Assembly (NCBI GenBank): GCA_020722815.1
Contig: DYKB01000002.1
Coordinates: forward strand, 170,054-234,053
From: Caldithrix sp.
GTDB taxonomy: Bacteria > Zhuqueibacterota > Zhuqueibacteria > Thermofontimicrobiales > Sulfurfontimicrobiaceae
Length of the DNA: 64,000 bases
Reading direction: 5' to 3'
The notes below the pieces were generated by a model, which was not told the DNA's origin, made no database searches, and saw only the letters and a list, made by a program, of their open reading frames with translations. Below are positions 19,042-29,120 of the stretch, piece by piece. Each line of letters begins with the position of its first letter. Positions within the stretch are counted from its first letter, which is position 1. The translations under genes and the position numbers were made by a program.

Positions 19042-20913
19042 TTTTAAATTCTTTATTTGATTGATTAGCCGTTCAACTTCTTCATCAGCCAAGGCTTTGC
19101 GATTTTTGCTGAGACGGCAAATCAGCGTCTTTCGCTCATTCCGCTCTAACTTGCTCAGTACCAATTCATATTCTTCAAAAACGCTGAGAATTTTTTCCAA
19201 TAAATCGACCTTTTCGGGAAAGCAAACGACAATAATTGTTGCCGGATAGGGGACACTCCCTTTGAGATTATCCTGCCGGACATTTTGCCAGAGGACTATC
19301 GGAAATTTTTCGTCAGAAAGTGCAACTGTTTGTATCTCCAGTGCCAGATTTATTTGAATGGCGATTTCTTCTGCCGTGGCGGTAATACGATAAAAATCTT
19401 CCAGAGAGTAATAATATTCACGAAGTCGACTTTCTTTAATATGCGAAAGGAGATTTCTAACTCCCTGAAAATTGCGTAAATCCATCTGGCGCATTCCTTC
19501 GTCAAAATCCCGAAATTTGCCAAAGGATTCTTCCAGTACTTTCATGACTTTTTGATAAACGGGTTCAATTTCTTTATTGATTGATAAATCAATCGTTAAA
19601 TCGAGAATCAACACTTCGCTCTCACCATGTCGTGTTGGTGGTTTAATTTTTGATATGTAAAATCCAGGAAAAGAGTCCAATTTGTTCACACACTGATACA
19701 TGATTTTATTCATTTTTTCTTCACGAGCGGTGAGTACAATTAGGATCTTAAAATCAACGACACTTTCACTACTTTGTAAAACACTCATGAAGACCTGATT
19801 CTGGCCGGTAGATTGATTTTGTTTAATTAAAAACGGGATGATTGCCCGGGCATAATGTTCAAAACCACCGATAGTTTCAATCCAGTTTTGGCGTTCCTTC
19901 CGTTTGGTGATGTCGAGATTTTTAAAAATCGCGGTGATCTGCTTAATTTGGAGCTCATCCAGTGCTGAACCATTGTTGTTGGTAATTTCAAAATGGTGAA
20001 TGGAAATCCCGTCTTCTGTCGTAAAATCTTTATGATGCTTAATGAGACTGCCCGGTGCAGCCCGCTCGATGGATTGGAGCAAATTATCCAGATTCATTTG
20101 ATTGGTGCTGCCTGCCACCGTAATTCCTGTGAATTCACCTTCCTTCTTGGTGAAGAAATTACGAATTTCCACATGCATGTGACGTTTGAATTGATGGGCT
20201 TTATGTTGAAATTGGTAATTAGTAATAATTTGCTGGGCAATCTCCTCGGTATCCCTGTTTTCAATGTAATCACGGGACCGAGCTGCAAAATATTTGATGG
20301 CTTCGCCTTCGGGACCAATAATTTTGTTAATATCGGGTTGATGATACAAGGCTTCAATTTTATCGATAACGCTGCTATAAATCTGTAATTTTTTGATTTC
20401 TTCGTTCAGAAGATACATCTTAGTGCTATTACCGACCGAAGCTTTTCGGATATCCTGAATAATTTCTGGTGATTGTCGAATAAGCTCTTCGTACTCTCGC
20501 TCGGTTTGGGTCAGGATGCTAACGATTATTAAACCCAATTTTTCGTCGTTATAATTCAAGGTAATTCCAAGGGCGAAAAATGCGTTCCAGCCTTTTTCAT
20601 GAATAACACCGATGCAAGAGTCACTTAAGCCTGGCCAATCTGAACTGATAATTCCGAAGGTAACAGAATGGTTGGGATCTTTTGGTATTGAATATTCAGT
20701 AGTGATTAGCAATATCTTTTCATCAGCCCGATCTTTCCACTCTTCGAAAAGACGAATCATTAACGCATATTGTTCGGCGCGGGGAAAATACTTCTGGGAG
20801 TTTTCAAATTCCTGGTAATATTCTGTGATCTCTTTGCTACTGAGAACGCATTTGTGTTGAGCTAATATTTCCTGAATTTTTTTTATCATAAGAAATGAGG
20901 CATTATCATTCAA
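19039..20913 (-). CDS. Large protein with ACT-like domains, function unknown
   Basis: The 624-residue cytoplasmic protein has no signal peptide or membrane segment. Residues around 80-150 (SVTFGIISSDWPGLSDSCIGVIHEKGW) look like an ACT domain as in GlnD; stretches near 250-300 and 530-620 have similar beta-alpha-beta patterning. IETIGGFEHYARAIIPFLI recalls sequence in large NAD-dependent glutamate dehydrogenases, so it may be a free-standing regulatory region of such an enzyme. This is a weak resemblance. The gene is alone on its strand, with its own promoter at 20939-20968 and terminator. Confidence 0.7.
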   Translation of the reverse strand: MNDNASFLMIKKIQEILAQHKCVLSSKEITEYYQEFENSQKYFPRAEQYALMIRLFEEWKDRADEKILLITTEYSIPKDPNHSVTFGIISSDWPGLSDSCIGVIHEKGWNAFFALGITLNYNDEKLGLIIVSILTQTEREYEELIRQSPEIIQDIRKASVGNSTKMYLLNEEIKKLQIYSSVIDKIEALYHQPDINKIIGPEGEAIKYFAARSRDYIENRDTEEIAQQIITNYQFQHKAHQFKRHMHVEIRNFFTKKEGEFTGITVAGSTNQMNLDNLLQSIERAAPGSLIKHHKDFTTEDGISIHHFEITNNNGSALDELQIKQITAIFKNLDITKRKERQNWIETIGGFEHYARAIIPFLIKQNQSTGQNQVFMSVLQSSESVVDFKILIVLTAREEKMNKIMYQCVNKLDSFPGFYISKIKPPTRHGESEVLILDLTIDLSINKEIEPVYQKVMKVLEESFGKFRDFDEGMRQMDLRNFQGVRNLLSHIKESRLREYYYSLEDFYRITATAEEIAIQINLALEIQTVALSDEKFPIVLWQNVRQDNLKGSVPYPATIIVVCFPEKVDLLEKILSVFEEYELVLSKLERNERKTLICRLSKNRKALADEEVERLINQIKNLK

Positions 20914-20938
20914 TCAGAAAATCAATACATAGACTATT

Positions 20939-20968
20939 AATATAATAAATTTTAGAAATAAATGTCAA
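20939..20968 (-). promoter_or_regulatory. Sigma-70 promoter of the ACT-like gene
   Basis: Minus-strand TTGACA (20963-20968), 18 bases, TATATT (20939-20944), about 25 bases before the ATG at 20913. Confidence 0.6.
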
Positions 20969-21260
20969 CCTTTTTTTTCACATTTGTAAAAATTTTGTAA
21001 AGATTGTGATCAAAATTTTGAAGATATTCAGTGTATTCATTTTTTAAAAATGGATTTGAGTTCTTATCGCATCATTCGCTATTGGCCATTGTTTGATATA
21101 ATGGTCATCGTTCATTTTTAATCATGATTTCTACTTATCTTAATCGACCCAAAGTATAAAAATAGTTGCTTATCATCGATTTTTGTATTAAATTAATACA
21201 ATTTAATTTTTTAGTCTTTTTAATCAACTGGCTTTTTAACTAATCCGATCTAGTTTTTGA
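20969..21260. other. Intergenic, no gene seen
   Basis: Strongly AT-rich DNA upstream of the methyltransferase operon. No open frame or clear structure was recognised. Confidence 0.4.
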
Positions 21261-21366
21261 CCGGGATTGTCGGACAAATTGTAATTTGTCCCAATCGAAT
21301 ACTTGATACAAGCTCAATATTTGTCACTTTGCCTGACAAATCAGTATTTCTAGACAGACGCTATTA
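21261..21366. repeat. Palindromic repeat family 2, copy a
   Basis: Contains GGACAAATTGTAATTTGTCC and ends AGACAGACGCTATTA, with TGATACAAGCTC in the middle. It matches the copy at 51664-51772. Its outer end resembles that of family 1 while the core differs. Confidence 0.65.
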
Positions 21367-21378
21367 GAAAGGAAAAAT

Positions 21379-21954
21379 TTGGACCTACGTGAAAAGATTT
21401 TTAATTATCGAAGTTATACCCCGATTCCATTAGCAATCGCGGTTTTGATTTTGGCCAAACCAACCTTATATTCATTTTCAGGCGGCTTACTTCTGGTGCT
21501 TATCGGAGAATTGATTCGAATCTGGGGGGTTGGCTATGCCGGCGGTGCAACCCGGACCACCAGTGGTGTTGGTGGTGATGTGCTCATTGTCAGTGGTGCT
21601 TTTGCGCATGTTCGAAATCCACTTTATCTGGGAAATTTTCTCTTAAGCCTTGGGCTGTGTATTATGGCCTGGCCCTGGATGCCCTGGATGCTGCTGATTT
21701 ATTTGTTCTTCTTCGGAATTCAATACGGTCTGATTATTTCCAAGGAAGAGGAGCATCTCCGGGGGAAATTCGGGAGTCATTATGAAGATTACTTGAAAAA
21801 TGTACCCCGACTCATTCCCCGCATTTCAGCTTATGAAAAGGCATCGCCTGAACAAGATTTTAATTTAAAGCGTGCATTGCGCTCCGAAAGAACCACCTTG
21901 ATTAATACAGCCATTTTTATTGGGCTCATTGGTTTGCGTTGGTATTTTAATTAA
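21379..21954 (+). CDS. Isoprenylcysteine/phospholipid methyltransferase-family membrane protein
   Basis: A 191-residue membrane protein starting at TTG 21379 with AAAGGA 5 bases upstream. Several hydrophobic segments precede the C-terminal SAM-binding signature of the ICMT/PEMT family: HVRNPLYLGNFLLSLG followed by EEEHLRGKFGSHYEDYLKNVPR. Bacterial members methylate phospholipids or other small membrane substrates. The gene lies directly before lpxB, 10 bases away, so it is probably cotranscribed with the lipid A genes. The actual substrate is unknown. Confidence 0.8.
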   Translation: MDLREKIFNYRSYTPIPLAIAVLILAKPTLYSFSGGLLLVLIGELIRIWGVGYAGGATRTTSGVGGDVLIVSGAFAHVRNPLYLGNFLLSLGLCIMAWPWMPWMLLIYLFFFGIQYGLIISKEEEHLRGKFGSHYEDYLKNVPRLIPRISAYEKASPEQDFNLKRALRSERTTLINTAIFIGLIGLRWYFN

Positions 21955-21964
21955 CGGTAAAAAC

Positions 21965-23095
21965 ATGACGAAAATAATGCTCAGTGCCGGTGAAGTTTCT
22001 GGTGATCTCCATGCCAGCCACCTGATGCACGAGATAAAAATATTACTCCCTGAGGCGAAATTTGTCGGAATCGGCGGCGATCGGATGGAGTCCGCTGGCC
22101 TGGAATCGATTTATCATATTCGACAGATGGGAATTGTTGGTTTTTTTGAAGTCATCAAACAACTTCCCTTCATCCGTTCAGTATTTCGAAATCTGGAAAG
22201 TTTTTTTCAAAAATCGCCACCGGATTTATTAATCTTAATCGATTATCCTGGTTTCAATTTACGATTAGCCCGACTGGCGAAGAAGTACCAGATACCGGTA
22301 CTGTACTACATCGCCCCGCAAATCTGGGCTTGGGGCTATTGGCGCGTTGAAAAGCTGGTGAAGTATGTCGACAGGGCCGCTGTGATTTTCCCTTTTGAAG
22401 AAAGAATTTTAAATCAGGCCGGCGTAGATGCAATTTATGTTGGTCATCCATTGCTGGATTTTTTAAAGCCGGATTCGAATCGTGATGAGTTTTTTCAAAA
22501 ATTTAATCTTTCCAGCGAAAATAAAATCCTGGGGCTCTTACCAGGTAGCAGAATATCGGAAATTCAGCGATTATTGCCGGAAATGCTATTAATCGCTCAA
22601 AAGCTTCAGGAAAAATATCCGACCTTGCAATTACTCATTGCTGGCGCGGAAAGCGTTGATCAACAGGTATACCGGGCGATTTTGGAACGATTCCCTGTCG
22701 CGCAGCTTCTCAATCGTGCCACTTATGATATCATGAATTATGCCGATACCTTGCTCATTGCGTCGGGTACAGCGACTTTAGAGGCTGCGTTATTCGGTAC
22801 GCCCATGGCAATTGTCTATCGAACCTCGAAATTGACTTATTGGCTGGCAAAATTTGTCGCACGAGTTCAATGTATTGGTTTGCCAAATATTCTGGCTGAA
22901 AAAATAATCGTGCCTGAATTCATTCAGAATCACTTTAAAGCGGAAAATGTCATTCCAATTCTTGAAGAACTATTGTTTAATCCACGCGTCAATGCTGATC
23001 AAAGAAAAGAATTGGCGATTGTTCAGCGCCGGGTTGGCGAAAAGGGGGCAGCTACGCGTGCTGCAAAGTTGGCTATGAGTTTAATTCATCACTAA
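21965..23095 (+). CDS. lpxB: Lipid-A-disaccharide synthase
   Basis: The 376-residue GT19 enzyme joins UDP-2,3-diacylglucosamine and lipid X to make the lipid A disaccharide at the inner face of the membrane. Family motifs: AGEVSGDLHASHLM near the N-terminus, IDYPGFNLRLAR, YIAPQIWAWG, LLPGSRISEIQRLLP and the UDP-binding ASGTATLEAALFGTP. I start at ATG 21965, which begins MTKIMLSAGEVSGD; a longer frame from 21920 would overlap the upstream gene. It leads the acyltransferase-lpxK run and marks the organism as lipopolysaccharide-making. Confidence 0.96.
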   Translation: MTKIMLSAGEVSGDLHASHLMHEIKILLPEAKFVGIGGDRMESAGLESIYHIRQMGIVGFFEVIKQLPFIRSVFRNLESFFQKSPPDLLILIDYPGFNLRLARLAKKYQIPVLYYIAPQIWAWGYWRVEKLVKYVDRAAVIFPFEERILNQAGVDAIYVGHPLLDFLKPDSNRDEFFQKFNLSSENKILGLLPGSRISEIQRLLPEMLLIAQKLQEKYPTLQLLIAGAESVDQQVYRAILERFPVAQLLNRATYDIMNYADTLLIASGTATLEAALFGTPMAIVYRTSKLTYWLAKFVARVQCIGLPNILAEKIIVPEFIQNHFKAENVIPILEELLFNPRVNADQRKELAIVQRRVGEKGAATRAAKLAMSLIHH

Positions 23096-23108
23096 ACTAT
23101 TGGAATTT

Positions 23109-23768
23109 ATGACAAAAATTAGTAAAAAAATCATTTTTTTTCTGGCCACCCGGCTGGGCTGGATTCTTATCTGGTTATTGGGTAAATTAACACGGATTAC
23201 GGTCATCAATCAACACTACTGGGATGAACTTATCGCCCAAAAAACAGGGTTCCTGGTTTTGCTGTGGCATGGCCGTATCTTATTGCCAATTTTTCATCAT
23301 CGATGGCAAGGTGTCGTTGCCATGGTCAGTCAGCATGATGATGGTGAAATGATCGCCCAATCCGTTGAAAAATTAGGATTTACGACAGTACGTGGCTCCA
23401 GCACGCGTGGCGGTCGGCAAGCATTGCTGGCTATTGTTCGGGAGTTAAAAAAAGGTAAAATTGCGACGGTGATGCCCGATGGACCGCACGGGCCACACCA
23501 TGAATTTAAGCCGGGGGCTATTTATATCGCACAACTGGCACGGGTTCCAATTTTACCAATGACTTTTTCATCTAATCGCTTTTTCCAATTTCGAAGCTGG
23601 GATAAATTTATGCTCATGAAACCATTTAGCCGAAGTATCATTATGTATGGCGAACCCTATCACGTTCCGACACGGTTAGAACCGTCTCAACTTGAGACAG
23701 TTCGTGTTGAACTTGAAATTAAATTGACAGAATTAGAGGGCGCCGCTGATGACTATTTTCGAAAATAA
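23109..23768 (+). CDS. Lysophospholipid acyltransferase-family protein (DUF374-like)
   Basis: The protein has a hydrophobic N-terminus (residues 8-30) and the DUF374/LPLAT signatures LLWHGRILLP (His54), GSSTRGGRQALL and MPDGPHGP (122-129). This family is usually found in lipid A or Kdo gene neighbourhoods and transfers acyl chains at the inner membrane. Its position between lpxB and lpxK supports an acyl-transfer step in lipid A assembly. ATG at 23109 is preferred to TTG at 23100; a GGA lies just before it. The 3' end overlaps lpxK by 20 bases, so translation is likely coupled. Confidence 0.88.
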   Translation: MTKISKKIIFFLATRLGWILIWLLGKLTRITVINQHYWDELIAQKTGFLVLLWHGRILLPIFHHRWQGVVAMVSQHDDGEMIAQSVEKLGFTTVRGSSTRGGRQALLAIVRELKKGKIATVMPDGPHGPHHEFKPGAIYIAQLARVPILPMTFSSNRFFQFRSWDKFMLMKPFSRSIIMYGEPYHVPTRLEPSQLETVRVELEIKLTELEGAADDYFRK

Positions 23769-24804
23769 AATCCTCCGAATCTTGCTGATTCCACTTTCGC
23801 TGCTTTATCAGTTCATCATTTTTCTTCGTAATAAATTTTATGACTGGCACATTTTTAAATCCTTTCGACTGAGTTGCCCTGTCTTATGTGTTGGAAATAT
23901 TTCAGTTGGGGGTACTGGTAAAACCCCGGTGGTCGAATTTTTAGCACATACGCTCCGACATACTTATAACCAGCAAGTCGCCATTGTGAGTCGGGGGTAT
24001 AAACGTCTCACAAATGGTACAGTAATTGTAACTAATGGTCAGGATAATCCTATCGATGTAAAATTGGCTGGAGATGAACCATTTTTATTGGCAAATCACC
24101 TTCAGAATATACCCATCATCGTAGATAAAGATCGCGTACGAGGCGCTCAATTTGCGATCGACCATTTTCGGCCAGATTTCATCCTGCTTGATGATGGATT
24201 TCAACATCGACGACTGGCGCGTGATCTCAATATTATCGTCGTAAATGCCATGACTGGCTTTGGTAACAAACGTCTTTTGCCGGCCGGCCCGTTACGAGAA
24301 TCGATTAAAGCTATTAAACGAGCGCATTATATCTGGATTAATCATATTGATACCGGGCGAGCGTCACAATTTTTCAATGGAGAAGAGATTTATCATCTAA
24401 AGTTACCAGTCGTTGAAGCAGATTATGTTCCTGAGATGTTAATTAATCTGAAGAACCGACAACCAGCGGCATTAGAAGTGATAAGAAATAAACGAATTTT
24501 GGCTTTCGCAGGAATCGCTTTTCCTGAACGATTTCAGCGCACCTTAACAAAACTCGAACCTTCGTGGTTCGCGTTAAAAACTTTTCGTGATCATCATGCA
24601 TATACTGAATCTGATATGCATTTAATCCAGGAAATGAGCCAAACGACTCAGGCAGACTTTATTCTAACCACTGAAAAAGATGCCGTTAAATTAAATTGGG
24701 AATTAAATTTTACGACGCCAATATATTATCTAAAAATGGGGATAAAATTAAAGAAAGAAGTGACATTGTTTCAGGAAATTTTAAGATTAAAATTAAAAAT
24801 TTAA
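23749..24804 (+). CDS. lpxK: Tetraacyldisaccharide 4'-kinase
   Basis: This 351-residue membrane-associated P-loop kinase phosphorylates the 4' position of the tetraacyldisaccharide to give lipid IVA. It has an N-terminal hydrophobic helix (9-27), the P-loop GNISVGGTGKTPVVEFLA (GGTGKT 54-59), the characteristic DDGFQHRRLARDLNIIV and the C-terminal FILTTEKDAVKL. All are standard for LpxK. It is translated from an ATG inside the end of the acyltransferase gene. Confidence 0.95.
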   Translation: MTIFENKILRILLIPLSLLYQFIIFLRNKFYDWHIFKSFRLSCPVLCVGNISVGGTGKTPVVEFLAHTLRHTYNQQVAIVSRGYKRLTNGTVIVTNGQDNPIDVKLAGDEPFLLANHLQNIPIIVDKDRVRGAQFAIDHFRPDFILLDDGFQHRRLARDLNIIVVNAMTGFGNKRLLPAGPLRESIKAIKRAHYIWINHIDTGRASQFFNGEEIYHLKLPVVEADYVPEMLINLKNRQPAALEVIRNKRILAFAGIAFPERFQRTLTKLEPSWFALKTFRDHHAYTESDMHLIQEMSQTTQADFILTTEKDAVKLNWELNFTTPIYYLKMGIKLKKEVTLFQEILRLKLKI

Positions 24805-24985
24805 GATCGTTAAATTAAAAAAATAGTAAAAGATGCTTCCAAAAATTCAATCACAACCCTGAATCGACTGACGATGTGTTATAACGAAATTTTAGCGGAT
24901 TGAAATCAATTCAGTATACTCATAATGGATGTATCAGACGAATACAATAATGATGAATGGGCAAAAGCGTAATGGAGATATTGCG

Positions 24986-26380
24986 ATGGAGAATGCGATA
25001 AATGATTTTGAACGACAATATGTCGTACTGGTAGTAGATGATGATAAAAATATCGCCAAAATGATAGAAGCGACACTGCAAAAAGAGAAAAAGTACGATG
25101 TTAAAATTGTAACCAGTGGTGAAGCCTGTCTAAAAGCTTTTCGCGAAAACCTGCCAGATCTGGTCATGCTGGATATTCAGATGCCAGGAATTGATGGGAT
25201 TGAAACATTAAAGAAACTCAAAGAAGAAGAACCCCGGATTCCGGTCGTGATGATGACCGCGCATGGTACAATTGAGCGCGCCGTAACTTCTATGAAATTA
25301 GGGGCTTACGATTTTATCAACAAGCCATTTGTAACTGATCGGTTAATGGTCACTGTCAAAAATGCACTTATGGCCAGTGATCTGCAGCAGGAAATTGCTG
25401 AATTACGATCTGAATTAAAAGAACGCTATCAATTTAAAAATATTATTGGCCAAAGTAGTGCGATGCAAAAAGTATTTAAATCGCTTTCAAAGGTCATTAA
25501 CAGTAATGTTACGGTACTCATTCAGGGCGAGAGTGGTACTGGCAAAGAATTGATTGCCCGTGCGATTCATTATCATAATAAAGCCCGTGCCAATAAAAAT
25601 TTTGTCGCCGTAAATTGCTCGGCTTTGCCGGAATCATTACTTGAGAGCGAACTCTTTGGACATGAAAAAGGGGCTTTTACCGGAGCCACCGGCCGCCGGC
25701 TTGGCAAATTTGAGTTGGCGCACAATGGCACCATTTTTCTTGATGAAATTGCATTAATGACACCAGCGACACAAGCGAAAGTCCTGAGAGTTTTACAGGA
25801 ACGGGAATTTGAACGTGTTGGTGGCAATGATCTGGTTAAAGTTGATCTTCGGTTTATCTCCGCCACCAATCGGGACCTGGAAGATGCTATCAAAAGGAAT
25901 GAATTCCGTGAAGATCTTTTTTATCGAATTTCCGTATTTCCAATAAAATTACCACCCTTACGGGAACGGAAAGAAGATATTCCATTGCTCGCTGGTTATT
26001 TCCTGAAAAAATATGCCAAACAGGAGAACAAAGTCGTTGAAAGTATCCATCCCGATGCATTGGAGCTTTTGATGGCCTATAATTGGCCAGGAAATGTTCG
26101 TGAACTGGAAAATGCAGTGGAACGGGCAGTGGTTCTGGCAAATAATGAAATTATTTCTGCAAAAGATTTGCCGAATGCGGTGCGTTCCCTGGGTGAAAAG
26201 AAGATTTTCGAGTCGGATAATACCCTTTCGAGCTGGATTGAAAAATTGGAAGAAGAAGCGCTGAAACAGGCATTGCTTGAATGTGAAGGTAATATTTCCA
26301 AAACGGCTAAAAAGCTGGGAATTGGTCGTGCAACAATCTATCGGAAAGCCAAAAAATATGGATTACCGATGGTGAAATAG
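24986..26380 (+). CDS. NtrC-family sigma-54-dependent response regulator
   Basis: From ATG 24986 (GGAG 8 bases upstream; a frame from 24929 is longer but has no good ribosome site) the 464-residue protein has a receiver domain with phospho-acceptor Asp63 in LVMLDIQMPG, a sigma-54 interaction AAA+ domain with Walker A GESGTGKE (181-188) and the sigma-54 contact loop GAFTGA (229-234), and a Fis-type helix-turn-helix at the end (NISKTAKKLGIGRATIYRK). It activates sigma-54 promoters after phosphorylation. No histidine kinase is next to it, so the signal is unknown. A terminator follows. Confidence 0.95.
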   Translation: MENAINDFERQYVVLVVDDDKNIAKMIEATLQKEKKYDVKIVTSGEACLKAFRENLPDLVMLDIQMPGIDGIETLKKLKEEEPRIPVVMMTAHGTIERAVTSMKLGAYDFINKPFVTDRLMVTVKNALMASDLQQEIAELRSELKERYQFKNIIGQSSAMQKVFKSLSKVINSNVTVLIQGESGTGKELIARAIHYHNKARANKNFVAVNCSALPESLLESELFGHEKGAFTGATGRRLGKFELAHNGTIFLDEIALMTPATQAKVLRVLQEREFERVGGNDLVKVDLRFISATNRDLEDAIKRNEFREDLFYRISVFPIKLPPLRERKEDIPLLAGYFLKKYAKQENKVVESIHPDALELLMAYNWPGNVRELENAVERAVVLANNEIISAKDLPNAVRSLGEKKIFESDNTLSSWIEKLEEEALKQALLECEGNISKTAKKLGIGRATIYRKAKKYGLPMVK

Positions 26381-26469
26381 TCCGCTTGAAAAGAAAATAT
26401 GGCTAATTTTTAATTTATACACTGTTAAAAACAGACATTACGGTATAAATTTTGATAAACAAATTCAGG

Positions 26470-26501
26470 AAGGGCTGCGGTAAAACGGCAGCCCTTTTTT
26501 A
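26470..26501 (+). terminator. Rho-independent terminator after the NtrC-type gene
   Basis: AAGGGCTGC (26470-26478) pairs with GCAGCCCTT (26488-26496), followed by a T run. Confidence 0.85.
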
Positions 26502-26573
26502 TTGGTTTTCGAATAAGATGTGATGAAATTGCGCTGGACTTGTTATATCACTGGAAATTGCTCTTGAATTGGA

Positions 26574-29120
26574 ATGTCGTCAATGAAAATGTGGAATTGT
26601 TTTCTCCTTTTTTGTGGCATCATCGTCAATTTTGTAATCATATTGAACAACTCATTATCTGCTCAGAAAAAGACCAGTCAGCCATTTCAGATCTTGCCAC
26701 AACCACAAGAAATGGAAGGATTTGGTGAATCCTTTGAAATTTTACCCACTACTGTAATCCGATTTCATGGCATTTCGGAAAATACCAACATTATTCTGGA
26801 AACGATTAATGGAACCTTGCTTAAACACCAGCTTTCACCGCTAAAATTATCGGTACATCGAACATTTGTAACTGACAATTCAATAAATTTTGTCATTTTG
26901 AATCCCCAGACCAAACTGCCGGCCAATCTTTCCGTGCCGTGGCAACCTGTAATGGATGAATCCGGCTATCTTATCATGATTGAGGCAACTAAAGTCGATG
27001 TATACGCAAAATCATTGCAGGGATTCTATTATGCCGCATTAACCCTTAAACAATTACTTCAAATCGAAAATCAAAAAGTATTTCTACCGGGGTTAATCAT
27101 CCGTGACTGGCCAGGTCTAAAAATGCGTGCCATATCGCTGGATATCAGCCGCGGTCAGGTCCCGTCCCTGGAGAATTTTAAACGCCAAATTCAATTCATG
27201 AGTGAATGCAAGCTCAATACCCTGATGCTCTATATCGAAGATATGTTTGTCTATTTAAATCATCCGGATATCGGATTGAATCGGGGTGCATTAACACCGC
27301 ATGAAATCGCGCAGCTTCAGCAAATCGCCGCGAAATATTTCATTGAAATCATCCCCATTTTGCAAACAGCGGGACATCTGGAAAATATTCTGCTTTTGCC
27401 ACAATATCGCTCAATTGCAGAATTTCCAGGTGCTGCAGTCTTAAAAATGGATGCCCTTGAATCCATTGAATTCGTTGAAAGCCTGGTGCGAGAAGTCGCA
27501 CCGGCATTTGATTCAGAATATTTTCATATTGGGGGAGATGAATGTTATGATGCCGGGCGCGGCTTTCGCAAAATCGATAATGAAGAACAGGGAAGAGGTT
27601 CGCTCCTGGCCAATCATTTTCTGAAAGTCGGTGAAATTTTAAATCAATATCAGCGAAAAGTGATTATTTATGGAGATATGCTACGCGAATATCCTGAAAT
27701 TTTGCAGAAGCTCCCGGCGAACGTGATTATTCAGGACTGGCAGTATGCACCCAGAAATTATTATCCCAGTTTAGATTTCTTTTTAACAAAAAAACGCGAA
27801 ATAATTGTTTCACCCGGTTTATCAAATTGGCGGCTCATATACCCGGATTATTCGCAGGCATTTTTAAATATTGAATCCTTTATCCGACAGGGCCAGAAGG
27901 CACAGGTTCTTGGTTCAGTGGTTGCGAGTTGGGGAGATTTTGGTGGCGAAAATTTTAATGAATATAGTTGGTATGGCTATGCCTTTGCCGCTGAATGTTC
28001 CTGGCATAATCAACCGATTGTGATTTCAGAATTTAATAGAAAATTTTTTCAACTATTTTATGAAACGTATCGACCTGAACTTGATTCGATCTATCAAAAT
28101 TTAAATTCACTGGCGGAACTCACCACGTTGGCTGATTTTTGGAGTTATCCTTTTAAAAACCTGACAACGAATAAAAAGCAGAAATTAATCTGGATTACAA
28201 AAATTCGTTCGATTTCATATTCAATTCGCCGCCAAATCAAGGCAATTAATGGCAAAATTACAAATAATGGTTACCATTTACAATATCTTGATTTTGTGGC
28301 ACGTCGTGTTATTGTTTTATCGCAACAAGTCCTTTATGCCCTGGAAATTATGGAATTCTCGCACGCCATTCGGGCAGGAAAGAAAAACGGTCAAACCCAT
28401 AATATGATGCTGGCACTGGCAGGATCAATTATCCATGAGCTCAAAAATCTGAAACTGTTTTTTGAAAAATTGTGGCTTGTCCAGAATAAAAAATATAATC
28501 TCGACCGAATTTTGGAATTATATGATCGGCAAATTGCTTACTGGCTGCGAAAGGTTGAGGAAATAAAAACTTTTCACTATATTTTACCCGGTGATGAATT
28601 GAGGAGCAAGTGGATTTATCATCCTGAGAATAATTCAAAAGCGAAAGATAAAGATTATGCAATTTTTTTGAAAAATTTTACTATTGATGATACAATTGAT
28701 TCATTCAAATTTCAGACAATCGGTCAATCGCATCTCAGAATTTATTTTAATGGGAAATTAATTGGTGAACAGCTTGCAAGACCCTCTGTATCGCTTATCG
28801 TTGAGAAAGAACGCGTCAAATTATGGGACGTCACCCGGTTTATTCAGAAGGGTGAAAATCAGCTTCATATTGAAGTTTATAATTATGATCCAGGCCAGGT
28901 CGCCAGTATTAATGTCTATGGTGAGATTGAATTTCAAAAAAAATCATCCATTAAATTTATGTCTGATTCTTCCTGGCTGACCAATACGCATCTCTCTGCC
29001 ATAAATGATCTGAACGGTTACGCACCAAAATGGGTTTCGGCTGCCGAAAAAAAATCCCGCTGGTTTATAACATCTCCTGATTTTAAAAATAATATTCTTT
29101 CTGCTATCGAATGGCGTTGA
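26574..29120 (+). CDS. Secreted GH20-type beta-N-acetylhexosaminidase
   Basis: The 848-residue protein has a signal peptide (about 1-31, NNSLSAQ), a GH20b-like N-terminal domain (40-165) and a TIM-barrel with the GH20 signature FHIGGDEC, whose Asp322-Glu323 pair is the expected catalytic dyad in substrate-assisted hydrolysis. The last 250 residues are helical and then beta-rich, with a jelly-roll-like end (IGQSHLRIYFNGKLIG). It probably removes terminal GlcNAc or GalNAc from glycans outside the cytoplasm. Start choice between ATG 26574 and 26583 is open. Next door are a dead fucosidase and a sulfatase, a set suited to sulfated, fucosylated host or algal glycans. It stops at a real TGA. Confidence 0.85.
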   Translation: MSSMKMWNCFLLFCGIIVNFVIILNNSLSAQKKTSQPFQILPQPQEMEGFGESFEILPTTVIRFHGISENTNIILETINGTLLKHQLSPLKLSVHRTFVTDNSINFVILNPQTKLPANLSVPWQPVMDESGYLIMIEATKVDVYAKSLQGFYYAALTLKQLLQIENQKVFLPGLIIRDWPGLKMRAISLDISRGQVPSLENFKRQIQFMSECKLNTLMLYIEDMFVYLNHPDIGLNRGALTPHEIAQLQQIAAKYFIEIIPILQTAGHLENILLLPQYRSIAEFPGAAVLKMDALESIEFVESLVREVAPAFDSEYFHIGGDECYDAGRGFRKIDNEEQGRGSLLANHFLKVGEILNQYQRKVIIYGDMLREYPEILQKLPANVIIQDWQYAPRNYYPSLDFFLTKKREIIVSPGLSNWRLIYPDYSQAFLNIESFIRQGQKAQVLGSVVASWGDFGGENFNEYSWYGYAFAAECSWHNQPIVISEFNRKFFQLFYETYRPELDSIYQNLNSLAELTTLADFWSYPFKNLTTNKKQKLIWITKIRSISYSIRRQIKAINGKITNNGYHLQYLDFVARRVIVLSQQVLYALEIMEFSHAIRAGKKNGQTHNMMLALAGSIIHELKNLKLFFEKLWLVQNKKYNLDRILELYDRQIAYWLRKVEEIKTFHYILPGDELRSKWIYHPENNSKAKDKDYAIFLKNFTIDDTIDSFKFQTIGQSHLRIYFNGKLIGEQLARPSVSLIVEKERVKLWDVTRFIQKGENQLHIEVYNYDPGQVASINVYGEIEFQKKSSIKFMSDSSWLTNTHLSAINDLNGYAPKWVSAAEKKSRWFITSPDFKNNILSAIEWR

